In this document: piece after piece, positions 23,576 through 35,829 of the stretch
Numbering within the stretch: position 1 is the first letter of the stretch
Layout of the letters: every line of letters starts with the position of its first letter
NCBI GenBank assembly: GCA_027943335.1
Contig: BSBK01003563.1
Coordinates: 131,501 to 195,500 of the forward strand
DNA from: Chamaecyparis obtusa
Taxonomy: Eukaryota; Streptophyta; Pinopsida; Cupressales; Cupressaceae
DNA: 64,000 bases
Direction of reading: 5' to 3'
Notes under the pieces: model-generated
The model's database searches: none
The model's input: only the letters and a program-made list of their open reading frames with translations
What the model was told of the DNA's origin: nothing
Translations under genes and position numbers: made by a program

Positions 23576-24545
23576 TAGATTTAGTATACATGCATATATA
23601 CATGTGTATATATGCATGTATATATGAATATATACATGCATATATGCATATATACATGCATTTATACATGTATATACATATACATGTATATATACATTTA
23701 TATATATGTGTGTGTGTGTGTATGCATATATGCCTATATATATGCCCATGTATATGTGGATATATGCATGTATATATGTACATGTATATGCATGTATATA
23801 TGTCTATATTCATGTATATATATACATGTATATATACATGCATGTATACATGTATATATGAATGTATATATGCATGTATACATGTATGTATACATGTATA
23901 CATACATGTATACATGTATGTATACATGTATATATATAGATTTTTCATTATTTGAAGTTTTTGATATATAGATTTAGTATATATACATGTACATATATGT
24001 ATTTACATGTGTATACATGCATATATACATGTATATATGCATGTATACATGTATACATGCATATATACATGTATATATGTATGTACATACATGTGTATAC
24101 ATGCATATATACATGTATATATGCATGTATACACATGTATACATGCATGTATATACATTTATATATACATGTATAAATGTGTATGTACATATATGTACAT
24201 GTATATATGTATGTATATATGCATATATACATGTATATATGCATATATATATATATATATATATGCATGTATATATAAACATGTATATATGTGTATAATA
24301 TTTCATGTATAGATATATAATATGTATATCTATATATAGATATATAATACATGTCATATATATGTGTGTGTGTGTGTGTGTGACATGTATACATGTCATA
24401 CATACATGCATACATGTGTACATGTCATATTATATACATGTACATGTGTATATATATGCATGTGTATGTATATATACACATACAGATGTATGTGTACATG
24501 TATATATATGCACCTGTATGTATGTGTGTACATACATATGTACAG
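23576..24545. repeat. ~1 kb imperfect TACATG/ATGTAT microsatellite
   Basis: Almost a kilobase of TATACATGTATA-type units with interspersed (TG)n and (AT)n runs. It is open in all six frames, so the long Tyr/His/Met/Ile/Cys ORFs here are composition artefacts. A 50-bp non-repetitive block (TTTGAAGT...ATATAGATTTAGTATA) occurs before the array at about 23555-23590 and again inside it at about 23950-23982. Confidence 0.9.
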
Positions 24546-24742
24546 TCCACGTTTATTTACATTTAAATGTAATTTATGTAATTGATTTTACTTTGAAATA
24601 ATGTAGTGAAATGTGCATACTTTAATTTTATTTTTAATTAAATTAGGGAAATGTACATATATGTAGACTTTATTTCATAGAAAATAAAATCTTTGAGGTA
24701 TACATATTCTAGATCTATTAGACATATTATTGCACATCACAC
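24546..24742. other. AT-rich spacer
   Basis: About 200 bases of AT-rich sequence between the microsatellite and the three-exon pseudogene. I see no promoter box I would defend and no ORF. Confidence 0.5.
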
Positions 24743-26180
24743 ATGGAAGATGCACTGATTCCCCTTACGGAACTATTTGCATGCACTAATAGGGAGATTG
24801 AACAGCTGCAAGAATCCATAAATAATCCATCTAGCTCTAGTGTCTATAAGAGCACATGTTAATCCATCCTTACTAGCTTGATTAGCATTAGGGATGACAT
24901 TCATGGTACCACTCCCTATGCCCTAGATGTTATAGGGGCCATACTTGAGAGGAAGAGACAAGAGGTTGGCTCTGGTCTTTCTCTTAAGGAGGTATAGGCT
25001 TTAGTGCCTAAAGGAACATTGAAAAGGGAAGCTTTCCCATCTTATGCAGATAAAAATTCTGTGAAGGGGTATCAGGTTACTAGGTGTTAGGATCCTACTA
25101 TATCAACATTGACATACCCACAATTTCTAGATGCCCATGGTTTTTATCTGAATAACGACTAGATTCCATTGTACTTTGCACAACAAATTTTTGTTCAGGT
25201 TCATTTAGGGAGGGTTGTTAATTAGCCTATTTTGCAAGCACATATAGGATAGGGGTGTGGTAGACTTGATGATAGAGATGTTTTTCGTCAAGATGATTGA
25301 TAGAGGCTAGTACAAAAGGCCATTTTTGGTGAGAGAACACTTGCTATATCTCCTTCATTGGGTCATGTTGCACATGATGTTATTTATAGCACCCAGCTTT
25401 GAGTTGTGATTGATAGTGTTGAGGACATTGTAGCAGCTACATCATCCATATCTAGTGATCAAGTTGGTCAGTACCTGATGTCTTGACAACACTTTAGATT
25501 TTCAGGTGGAGCACCCTCTAGCAAGACCACACATGACATGTATAGTACAGTAGGCATCCCTTCACTTTCTAGCTTGGAGGGACTTACAGGAGAGATGACA
25601 CATGTCACATTGACTAGTTTGGCTGAGGATCTATTGGATGCATATGCATTTATAGTAGTAGATCATGATATCTCCATATCAGAGGTTAGATCTTGTGTGG
25701 GTACTATCAGATTGGCTTAGCCACATCTTTCTCACCTAGACCGTGGCCATAGTGGTAGTGCTTGTGAGGATACACCTATTGACCACTCTATTGCTGCACA
25801 ATGATAGGCACAACATACAAACCCTTCAGGCAATGGAGGGCATCAGTTCTTTGATATTGGCCTTGACAATGTTGAGTTCAGTATGACCACTATGGGTTAT
25901 CTATATTTTTTGACACGTGATGATACAACTTCCATGCCATCTCATTTAGTTATTGTATTGCATTCATCATTAGAGAGGCATGTGTAGTCTACTCATGTTG
26001 CAGATGCAAAGTTGAGCTTGGACTAGACGCAACAAAATCTTGATACCTTGATTGATAGGATTGAGGCCAGAGAATCTAAGTACTATTAGTTTCCACCACC
26101 TACACAGGTATAAATCAGATTATATACATGTATTTAATGTTATAATTTAACTTAAATTTATTTTTAAAATTTTAATCAAT

Positions 26181-26265
<85 letters not shown>

Positions 26266-26601
26266 CACACACACACACACATGTGTATAGATGATATATA
26301 TTTTTTATCTATCAGGATATGCCTCTTGTTACTCCTTTGAGTACTGATCGTGTACATCGTCAGGACTCACTCGATGATGACATCAGTAGTGGACATGTGA
26401 GTTTTTAATTTATTATCTGTGTCTACAAACTTTATAATATGTTTTCTTCTCCATTATTATAAATTGAACTTAAGATCTGTGTATAATGTTTATATATTAA
26501 TTTAAATATCTCTTTCTTTGTAGGGATCTACACATCCTTCACAGCATGATAGTCACTTTGGGTCTGACTGCTTAGTGAGGAGTTTTCATGATGAATCCTA
26601 G
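24743..26601 (+). pseudogene. Decayed three-exon gene of unknown family
   Basis: A frame opens at the ATG at 24743 (MEDALIPLTELFACTNREIE) and runs to 26107. A GT donor at 26108 follows, then an AG acceptor at 26314-26315 and exon 2 at 26316-26396. A GTGAGT donor at 26397, an AG acceptor at 26522-26523 and exon 3 at 26524-26601 complete the gene, which ends in TAG. All junctions are phase 0 and the frame reads on across both introns, giving about 507 codons. Around 16 in-frame stops occur, most of them TAG, and none is a frameshift. Intron 1 has absorbed an (AT)n(AC)n expansion. I recognise no domain. A transposon-borne gene or a dead host gene are both possible. Confidence 0.6.
26178..26283. 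repeat. (AT)n(AC)n microsatellite in intron 1 of the pseudogene
   Basis: About 38 AT units are followed by about a dozen AC units. The array sits wholly inside the intron and leaves both splice sites intact. Confidence 0.95.
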
Positions 26602-27229
26602 GCACTTTCATATTTGATCTAGACATATTTCATATTACATATATATTCACATGTGTTTGATGAACTATATTTCATTTCTAGAGTCTACAGGACTGATTGA
26701 TGTGTTTGATGTTATATAAATCATTTCTAGAGCCTTTTGATAGAATGTTTGACACATGATTGATCCATATGTTTCATATTTATAGTACTTGTATACATGT
26801 TTGACTCTTCGTAAGTTCATGTGATTTTAAATTTATAAATGTAAATTTTTAATGCTTTCAATGGCTTACATACATGTGTTTAATTTAAATCTGATTACAT
26901 ACATGAATGATGTTTGATTGTACATGTTTATGAAATTTATGAATGATGTAAATTTGACACATGTGAGCTATATAATTAAGGTCCCTAGATGTATGATTGA
27001 ATCTTACTTATATTTAAATGTACATTCGATAATAGTTGTGTACATACTTCTAATTTAATGTTGTACTTCAACTAGATTTTATATTTAAAACATGCACGTC
27101 CTGATGTAACACATGAAAATTCAATACATACACACATTCATATTCCAAAGTTAGAGTACTTCATATTCAAGTAGATAATTAATATATCATATCCACTTGT
27201 AAGACTTTTTTAAGATCTATATTATAAAA
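26602..27229. other. AT-rich stretch without recognised feature
   Basis: Roughly 630 bases of AT-rich sequence. I see no ORF, repeat array or LTR boundary here. Confidence 0.5.
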
Positions 27230-27617
27230 TTTTTAATTTCATTCAAGCTCCATTCACTATGGGCACCAGTAGGAAAGAATGGAGCTAAGAAAACCTCTAG
27301 TCTCGCCTATGAAAAATTTAGTTCAAATCATATTTCATGCATGATTTAGTCCACATCAAGTGGTTCACCTCTCTCTCAAATAATATTTAATATTCTCTCA
27401 TGGTCATCAGTATCAAGTCTCCACCTATGAATGCCATGTCCTATCACAGGAGCAAGAGATAGGACAATGGAAATTACTAGATGACTATACTGATAAACCT
27501 TATTGTTAGGTCGATAATCAAAAAAATGAATCCCATGTTTAAGTATTTTGATTTGCTTCAAATATGTTCCTTGCATGACAACTGAACCTGCATAGAGAAG
27601 TTCAACAATGTTAAATA

Positions 27618-27663
<46 letters not shown>

Positions 27664-27739
27664 TATATATATATACACACATATATATATATATATATAT
27701 ATATGTCTATATATATATATGTCTATATATATATATGTC

Positions 27740-27805
<66 letters not shown>

Positions 27806-28062
27806 TATATATATGTGTGTGTGTGTGTGTGTGAAATTAACTTTTCTCTTCAACTGTTGGAGTAGACTATCATTCACATATGTTTCTTGCACTTCTGCTA
27901 CAAATAAAATAAAATAAATATCTTAATATATCATCTTAAGGGGAATTTCATGAAATAAGTATTTACAAGATTGAATGTCAAACCTATAATAATTTATAAA
28001 CTAATGAGAGAAACACATACTTGTTTGACCTTGGGTTGATTCTGTATCATCTTAAAATGGAA
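27230..28062 (-). pseudogene. Possible exon fragments of a decayed minus-strand gene
   Basis: On the minus strand 27376-27600 is open and non-repetitive (QGTYLKQIKILKHG, FDYRPNNKVYQY). It is preceded by an acceptor-like TTCTCTATGCAG. Further right, 27838-27905 has ATTTTATTTGTAG, then [18 protein letters not shown], then GTTAAT, an acceptor-exon-donor pattern. A third open piece lies near 28020-28050. The phase of the first junction does not fit cleanly, so a frameshift or a wrong model is possible. No domain recognised. Confidence 0.3.
27618..27832. repeat. (TA)n / (CA)n / (TG)n compound microsatellite
   Basis: About 215 bases of TATATA with embedded ACACAC and a terminal TGTGTG run. It includes three GTCTATATATATATAT sub-repeats. 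The ORFs here on both strands are artefacts. Confidence 0.95.
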
Positions 28063-28069
28063 GCACTTC

Positions 28070-29603
28070 CATGATAAGAGTGTTTAGCCCTCTGAGTAAG
28101 TGGTCTAGGGTCACATTAAGTGCCTTGATTGGGTTTTTTCATGTATTTGGCTTTCTCCCCACTTTCCACTTCTTTTCTGCACTTGATTTCTTTATTATAG
28201 GTGAAATTAGGGTTAGGATCTCGAGGATTCTCCTTAATTTCCCACTTCCATGGTTTTATTTTCTAGGTAGGACTTATAAATAGGTCCTTCTAGCCTTCAT
28301 CATAGTCATCATAGGATTTTATGCCTATCACTAGCATTCTGTCCCATTCTCGTATCATTCCTAGGTCTTTGGGCATCCTCGAGACCTCATGTCCTAATTC
28401 TAGCTAGATCTAGGCCCACAGGGTCAGAATCAAGGTTGATACTGACTAGATCAGAATCAAGCTTGATCCTGACTAGTTCAAAATTGAGCTCAATCTTGAC
28501 TAGGTCAGTTACAAGCTCAATTTTCCCCCACCTTTCAAATTTCCAAATTTCTTGATTTCTAGGTATCGGGTTTCGGGGATATTTGTTTTCATGCCTCTGG
28601 GTTGGCCATTTCAGGTTTCAAAATGGTAAATCCTTAAATTGCATTTAATCTAGGTATATTTTCTAAAGGTTAGGACCTGTATGCACCCTAAAATGGTCAC
28701 CTAGACTTTGGGCCCCATTCTTCAATTTATCAATTTCCTGAAACAATACTTGGCAATTTTCAAATCAATTTCCTTGATCAAATCCTAATTCTATCATTTA
28801 TTCGATTATATTTTTTGGATTAACCATTTTATCCTAAGTCTTTATTTAATTAAAAGGAATTCCCTCCCCTTTTATTAAATAAAAAATCCCCCACTTACCT
28901 CTTATCCTAAGTTGCACAAATAAAACATTATTCTTATTTTATAAAAAGAAGAAAAGGCCTTTTTGTCTCACATGGGGCACAAAAGTCAACACTTCTTTCT
29001 CATTGGAGGAGACTTGTGCACATGGATTGATCCCACTTTCAAACTCTACCCTTGATCAACTCTTTTTCCTCTTAATCTCCATCATCCATTATTCTCATCT
29101 TCTATAAAAGAAGAGCTCTCTTCTCATTCTAGGATCCCACTCTTGATACTAATCTTATGCTGCAGGTTTTCTTGGTGACATTGGAGCTTCAGACATCTTC
29201 TTGCATTCTAGCTTTCATTCTTGCATTTAGCTTAGCTTTCATGGCATTTTAGTTTATTTTGCTTTCATGTTCTAGCTTACTTCTCATAGCTTAATTAGTA
29301 AGACTTGTAACACTCTCATTTCTATAGCTTACTTGCATTGTTGCATTCTTCATTCCTAGCATAGTTGCATTACATATCTCATTCAAGATTCTTGAAGATA
29401 TTGGCATGCTTTCTCTTGTCTCATTAAATCTCCCATTGCATGGTTTACAAGCAAGGTCATATGTTTAACTAGCTCCTGTTGAGAGCCATATTAACACCAT
29501 TCCACTCCATACCTAGGGAACTCTAGGTCACTTTCTCAAGGTTTCCCATTCATGTACTCTCTTGGAAGTAATGAATTAGAGAAGTGCACATTTTGAGTGT
29601 ACA
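28070..29603 (+). repeat. Element J: 5' LTR, left boundary approximate
   Basis: The right end is TGAGTGTACA, four bases before the primer site. TATAAAAG at 29103-29110 is the promoter candidate. The left end could not be fixed because the matching 3' LTR is not in the window; TGATAAGAGTG at about 28072 is only a guess. I see no hairpin array in this LTR. Confidence 0.5.
29103..29110 (+). promoter_or_regulatory. TATA box of the element J LTR
   Basis: TATAAAAG lies in the context TTCTATAAAAGAAGAG, about 500 bases before the LTR end. It would drive the genomic RNA of the element. Confidence 0.6.
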
Positions 29604-29607
29604 TTTT

Positions 29608-29624
29608 TGGCACCGACCATGGGG
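29608..29624 (+). other. Element J: primer-binding site
   Basis: TGGCACCGACCATGGGG begins four bases after the LTR terminus. TGG pairs with tRNA CCA. The GCGCCGACCATGGGG-like core is common in plant gypsy elements of this type. I cannot name the tRNA with certainty. Confidence 0.6.
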
Positions 29625-32097
29625 TTGAAGGATTCTATTTTTCCTTTATTTTTCATGCATTTCTGCTAATTTTTTATCATATTTTGCTTGTTGTTTCAGC
29701 TATTTTTCTCTACGTTCTGACAAAATATCATATGATAGTTTACTAGTATCCTATGACAGTTTTTTATATACCTATGTGATACTTTTCCAGTCAAAGTATC
29801 ATACGCCCTTATAGGATTTTGTCATGTTGGTATATTACTTTTTGTCACCTGTAGGTAGCATGAAATATCATTCAGAAAGAAAGTATCACATCAATATACT
29901 ACAAAGTATCATGTGAAACATTTTTTGACAAAATTGTTGTCCAGGCCTGGCAGTGAGTGATTTTGGTTATTTCTTTGCAAGATTTGGTTTGTTTTCTTGC
30001 TGGTTTCGATTTGTTGTATTAGGGAAAGGTTTCCTTTATATATTATAATTAGTTTTATTGTGCTAATCCTTGTGGGCTTAACGAGTTGTGCTTGTAGGTG
30101 TGCCCTCATTGCTTCAATATTTGCTGAAAAGAATGCATGTCAAATCTTCAAATGCACAATGGATACTAATCCTTTTTGCAGGGCTTCCAAAAGCATAAAA
30201 AAAATCAAGTGCTTGTTCATTTCTTTCATTTCAAGTGCGGCATTATACTAGTTGCTCCTTTCTTAGGCACTTAATATCTTGTTGTAGGAGATTTTTGGTG
30301 GTAGGAGAGTATGCTCTTCACCCTTGTGGTGAACCAAAAATCTTGACCCACTTCTAGATTTTGAAAGAAAGAGGGTAATTGAACATTGCTTGGTGTGTTT
30401 CGGAAATTTTTTTGAGATAGGAAAGTATGCTCTTCACCCTTGTGGTGAACCCAAAATCCAGAGCCTCAAAGGTTGATCCACTTTTTGTTTAGTTTAAGAT
30501 CCTTTAGTGGGCCTATTCTTGAGCAATCAAGAGGAATGACCCAAGTGGGGACAAGCTAATACCGAGGTATTCCAGCCCACTATAAAATCAAGGCTATCAA
30601 AGACACAAAACCTTGGTAGACGTAATACTTGTCTTCGCTTGGTGTGAGTACTTGTGGGATTTTCACCATGAGGAAAATGCTAAGAAAGAATGCTTAAGGT
30701 ACTCTTGTGGCTGCAAAGTCCATTACTTGCCGCAAGGTAAGGAGTCCCTTTGGGGAGCAAGAGGAGTATTATGAATGGAAGCCCTTACTACAAACTATAG
30801 ATAGAAGCTACTTGATTTTGCTGCTGAACATCTTGGTGCAAAGATTGAGCCTAGTGGACTAACCAGGATCACCCCAAGACTACTCACCATGTGTGTTCCT
30901 TTGGTTGTGTCATTGACACTTCCACAACAAAGCCAATATCTATTGTGGGCAACAACTTTGTGGGAGGCAATGGGACATCAAGTGTGGGCCAAGTTGTTAA
31001 GTATTGAGCCTTTGTCTTTCTAGGCTAGTAAATGCTTGAATTGTCTTCATTGTGATCTACTTGTGTAAATGTTATTGAATATTAAACATCACAGTAGTGC
31101 TCATAGGGTTTTTCTATTTTGATATCCCAAGTGATTGTCTTGACAAGGTTGCTTTTGTGCTTGTGCAAGTGTTTTATGACATGTTTGATCACTTACTATT
31201 TGCAAACCTGTCTATTTTCCCACTACTACTGCATTTGAAATCAAGAAATTCAACTTACCAAACTACAACTTTGACCAAATTGCCTTCAAGACTAAGATTT
31301 ACACATTCACTGGTCAAGAGTCATATGATACTAAACAATCATTGCACACTAGTTTGAGTTTTATCATGCGATACTTCATTGTTACTTTTGTATCACCTGC
31401 ATGCTATACACATTATTGCTCCACTTGCCTGGATTCTATCACACTACTTCTTATGAAATATCATTCTAGAAAATTTTATCATTTTGTTACCATGAGAACT
31501 ATTGCACAGAGTGATTTTTCTATCTTGCTGCTATTTACAATCTAAAACTGATCTGTGTCATTTCCAGTATTCCTTGGTCAATCCAGATTTTAGTAGGTCA
31601 CTTAACCCACTATTAGAAGTATATTTGTACCTTGGGTTCATGTGTCTTGACTCCTTGAATTAGCAATCTTTGATCTTGCAAGAGACCTTTCTTGGAATCA
31701 GTAAGCTAGAAGTCATCCTCATTTAAAAGACCAACCTTTGGATTCTTTGATAACACACTTGGAGAGTCTCAGTAATCTTTTGTCCAATTCACTTCCACCC
31801 AATTTCAAATTCAATCAATTATAATTTGGGTAAATCCATCCTCCTAATCCATATGTGTTAGGATACTTATCCGTTATTGGGCACCTCTATGGTAGTGTTG
31901 GTTTATCCCTTTTAACAAAAATTCTATCTTATCACCTCTCATTTGGACAATTGAATGCTTTTACTATCTTAGTTTGATACCAACATTTCTTAAGGTCATC
32001 TTTTCACCTAGTGCCTTTTTCTTTCATGTTAGTTACGACAAGGTATCATGTGAATCAAGGAAAATGACCTCAATTAGTTTTTGATCAATTACCTTTA
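29625..32097 (+). other. Element J: ~2.5 kb leader between primer site and gag
   Basis: There is no credible ORF. Two features stand out. A 42-bp segment (AGTATGCTCTTCACCCTTG core) is duplicated at about 30305 and 30418. TATCATATGATA-like half palindromes are scattered at 29727-29920 and again at about 31320-31500 and 32043. Long leaders are usual for Tat/Ogre elements. Confidence 0.5.
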
Positions 32098-32523
32098 GTG
32101 AAAATTCACCAAAAGAGAAAGGGAAAAGAGCCCATCTTTGATCAATCCCCTACGAATACTTCAAAAGTTTGGTTTGACCCTAAGAGAAATCCTAGTGAGT
32201 TGAGCACGTCCTTAGCACCTTCTCATTCAGATATGGACATGAGTTACACCATGACTCAGAGAGAGAGGGAAGCAATGGATAAAAATCTTGATGACATATT
32301 TGAGAGACATAGAGACAACATTTTATTTGGTAATTCCTCTCATGACAATCAATCAGATTCATCCCTTATCAATACCAAATATTTGGATGCTCATAAAAGA
32401 GTTGAAAAGGAAATGCAGAAATCTTATTAGGATGAGAAATCACAACATGGAAATCACGATGAAGATCATGAACTACAACTGATTTGGAACCAAACTGAAG
32501 AATCTGTAATTCAAAGATTAGTA

Positions 32524-32528
32524 AGAAG
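32524..32528. other. Probable target-site duplication of solo LTR F, left copy (AGAAG)
   Basis: AGAAG recurs at 33952-33956. The pentamer is low in complexity, so chance is possible, but both copies sit exactly at the edges of the non-gag sequence. Confidence 0.6.
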
Positions 32529-33951
32529 TTGATGATTAGATAATGCAAGATGATCAAAGTAGTATTATGTTGTCATTGATGTCAACTAGCTTGACAGTAC
32601 TTATCTTGTAAGTTACTATACCGACACATCTAAAGGAAGGTGAAAGAAATGAAGAATAGAGAAATCTACATGATGAAGATGTACATGCCAGATGAGGATA
32701 AGCAATATACTAAGTAACTTGTTGATGAGTCTATGACTTGTTGGAATTGACTTTATTATGTTGCATTCATCTATGATGAGGAATAGAGCTGAAAGATACA
32801 AAGCAGTGTTGTCGGTAAATGAAAGCATTTTAGTATACACCGACGGAGTACAGTGTATACTGAGCATAGTGCTAACCAAGCATGAGTTCACTAATGCATT
32901 TCTTTGTTAACCAACAAGAACATAATGTATTAAATGATCAATTTAGCTGATAAGATTGATGAGCTGGAAAGTGTATGATCACGAGGTAATAGATAATGTT
33001 TGTTATGAAGATTGATGGCTAACATAAATCAAAAGGATCTAACGAAGTAGATTGAAATGTGTTATTGACACATCAACTGAGGAAGCCTAAAGCGGAAAAA
33101 TATATGAATATAATTAAGTGGCAAAATTTGATGGAGGAAAAAAAAATGTTTTACTTGTCTATATAAGAGACATTGGTTTCACAGTGAAAAGATGTTGGAA
33201 GAAGAAGTTACTACAGAATTATTGTGTGAATAAGCTTCATGCATTTCTAATCTTACTAGTTAATGAAAACTAAGCTACAAAATAGTTATCGAGCTATAGA
33301 GAGTAATTACCGATAGATAGTAAGTTAATACATTGTTGAATCTGAAGTGATATATTGGTCAGAAGGATTTGTATGAGTAAAATATTGATTTGTAATCTGC
33401 AATTGAAGTTGTATTAAGGAAAATCAACTACTGTTACATATTTTACCATTGTACATAGTCAAATCTCTTAACCGAGTGGACTAAGAAAGTCTTATGATTT
33501 CTCATTCATAGAATGAACATTGTTATCCTGTCAACCCCAGAGTGACTACTGGTTGGACAATAACTTCTAGTCTATAATCCTCTAACAAGGTCACACCTGA
33601 CAGTGTGTTTGTAAACCTTTAACAAGGTTTGGTCTTCACTGACCTCACTTCAAAAGAGTGAATATTTTTGGGTTGCCAGTCCCAGGTGGTTTTTCCCTTC
33701 ACAGGGTTTCCACATTAAATCTCTTGTGTTATGTGTTGATTGCAATATCTATTTGTTATCATTGTTTGCATATTACATGTTAGATTTGATCAGTAACTAC
33801 TATAGGTCTTAGACTGACAATCGATAAAAGCACAGATAGTGAAAGTATTTTATGTTTACCGAGTAACATAAATTAAAGTATTTGTTTTGGATTATACATT
33901 TTGATTTGAGACAATGTTTAATTGATTCACCCCCCTCTCAATTATTCCAAT
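32529..33951 (+). repeat. Solo LTR F (copia-type, ~1423 bp) inside gag of element J
   Basis: The insert starts TTGATGATTAG and ends CACCCCCCTCTCAATTATTCC plus AAT. It shares the TTCACCCCCCTCTCA end module with the LTRs of B, C and E, and the ACCGAGT/TACCGAG motif with B. No internal coding region or second LTR exists, so it is the product of LTR-LTR recombination. Orientation is plus, judged from the end module. Confidence 0.7.
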
Positions 33952-35829
33952 AGAAGAGCCTTATGATGCTTATGTAAATGTGGCATATACCAATGACTTG
34001 TTCAAATATTCGAGACTAAGTTCACCACTTAGAACAACTTTGAGGTATACAAGTGAAAGACTCAGAAGAATTAAGTGAGAAAAAGAAAGCCTTTTTGGAT
34101 ATAGAAAGGATAGCCGCACAAGAAGAGAGAGATAGGCTTTTTCGCTCAACAATTCAATGCTCAATACAACAACATTTGTGTTGGTTGTGGGAACAACTCT
34201 CATCTTCCCACTCCTTGTAAGACTCCACAAAGTGGAAGGTACTCAAGGACACCCTCAAGATCTCCTAGCCCTAGAGGAAGAAGGGCTTCACAACAAGACC
34301 ATTATAGGAGACCAACACTTCCTAAGAATTCAAGACAACCATCTCAACATGCTCACCATGGTTCACAATATGGGGGTGGTAGTTCAAGTTTTGACCTTGA
34401 CTCTCAAGATTTCATGAAAATGAAACAATAACCACTCCTCCAACAATATGTGGAGAGGTATGTGGAGAAAAAAAAGGATAAGTTCCTAGAAAGTTTGATC
34501 AACAAGGGTGTTAGAGTCCCTTACAACTTTGATGTGGACATAAAGATCAAGAAGCAAAGTCCATCCCAAAAAGAGTAGATCAAGCAACTCAAGCGTATGA
34601 TGGAAAAGGTGTTGTCACCTAAAATTTATTTTTCACTTGACTCAATTTGTCCCAACCCTTTTGACAAGAGTGTGAGTATGAAGGACTTTCCTAGGAAGGT
34701 GGAAATCCCCCAATATGACAAATATGATGGTAATGGGGATCCACATGATCATGTGCACCAATTCTACATTATGAGCTTTGAGTTTCATCAAGACAATTCC
34801 TATCTCATGAGGTTGTTCCCAAGGAGTCTCAAAGGTTAAGCAATGGAGTGGTTCACCAACATAACTCCCCTTGTGAAGACCTTCAAAGAACTTGTTCATA
34901 GATTTGTCGAACACTTCACCTACAATCTTTTGAGATCTATCACCATGTTGGACCTATGCAACTTAAAACAAAATCAAGGAGAGTCCTTTGTTGCTTTCTT
35001 GCAAAGGTGGAGAAGACAATGCTCTCGCTACTCTAGAACTATTCTTGAAAATGAGAAGATTGATATCCTTATTAGCAACTTGGTTCCTGAAATGCGGTAT
35101 GAGGTTAGGAAGATAGTTTTTGATTCCTTTGATACCATGGTTGAAATAGCTTGTAGAATCGAGGATGTTTTGAAAGAACAAGGAATTTTGGCCAAACATG
35201 GAAACAACAACAGCAATGGAAAAAATAATAACTCTAACAACGACAAAGGGAAAAATCCACATTGGAATAGGAACAAGAAGGTGGTTAATGATGGAGTTGT
35301 GGACTCTTCTCAACCTAAGGACCAAGGTGTTCTTCACTTATCTAGTGTTGTTCAAGCAATGAAGCTCAACACATCCAACCAACAAGAGCATAAGCCAAGA
35401 TACCAAGAAAAGCCTAAGAAAGAGAGGCATCAATTTTCAAAACTTGATGATTCCTATGAGGATGTTTTCAAGATGCTCATTGCCAACAATCTTGCACATC
35501 CTCAAGATCCTGTGAAGCATCATATTCCTAATGTTAAGCCACATTGGTGGGAGGAGAAATCTTTTTGCAAATTTCACAATGGTATTGGACATGATATTGA
35601 ACATTGTTGGAAACTTAAGAATATCATCCAGGATTTCATTGAGAGTGGAAAACTTCAGATAGATGGGTTGAACACCAATGCTGATGACAAAGTATTGAAA
35701 GAGCCTTTGCCTAAATATGAGAAGGGGGAAACCTCTAAACCTAAGGATGGCAAGGCTACAATTAATTATACTTACACATCTGCAGAAAATGTGGTCAACA
35801 TGCTTGAAGTTGTGTAGGAAAGTGTCAAC

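Larger units (their letters stand above)
32098..35817 (+). pseudogene. Element J: gag, split by solo LTR F
   Basis: The N-terminal part at 32098-32523 (MDMSYTMTQREREAMDKNL) is followed, after F, by 33953-34430. That stretch contains a zinc knuckle CVGCGNNSHLPTPC (C-X2-C-X4-H-X4-C) at 34177-34218 and an RS-rich tract. The capsid core is at 34597-35100 (VEIPQYDKYDGNGDP, AMEWFTNITPLVKTFKELVHRF needs one stop at 34840 ignored). A second Cys/His cluster, CKFHNGIGHDIEHC, is at 35566-35607. Having one knuckle before the capsid and another after it is unusual. Frame changes occur between 33.95 and 34.43 kb. Confidence 0.8.

Noticed and set aside
23449..24601. Many long Tyr/His/Met/Ile/Cys ORFs on both strands
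   Set aside because: They are six-frame translations of the TACATG/TGTG microsatellite and have no codon or domain signal.
27608..27917. Tyr-Ile repeat ORFs
   Set aside because: Products of the (TA)n/(CA)n/(TG)n microsatellite.
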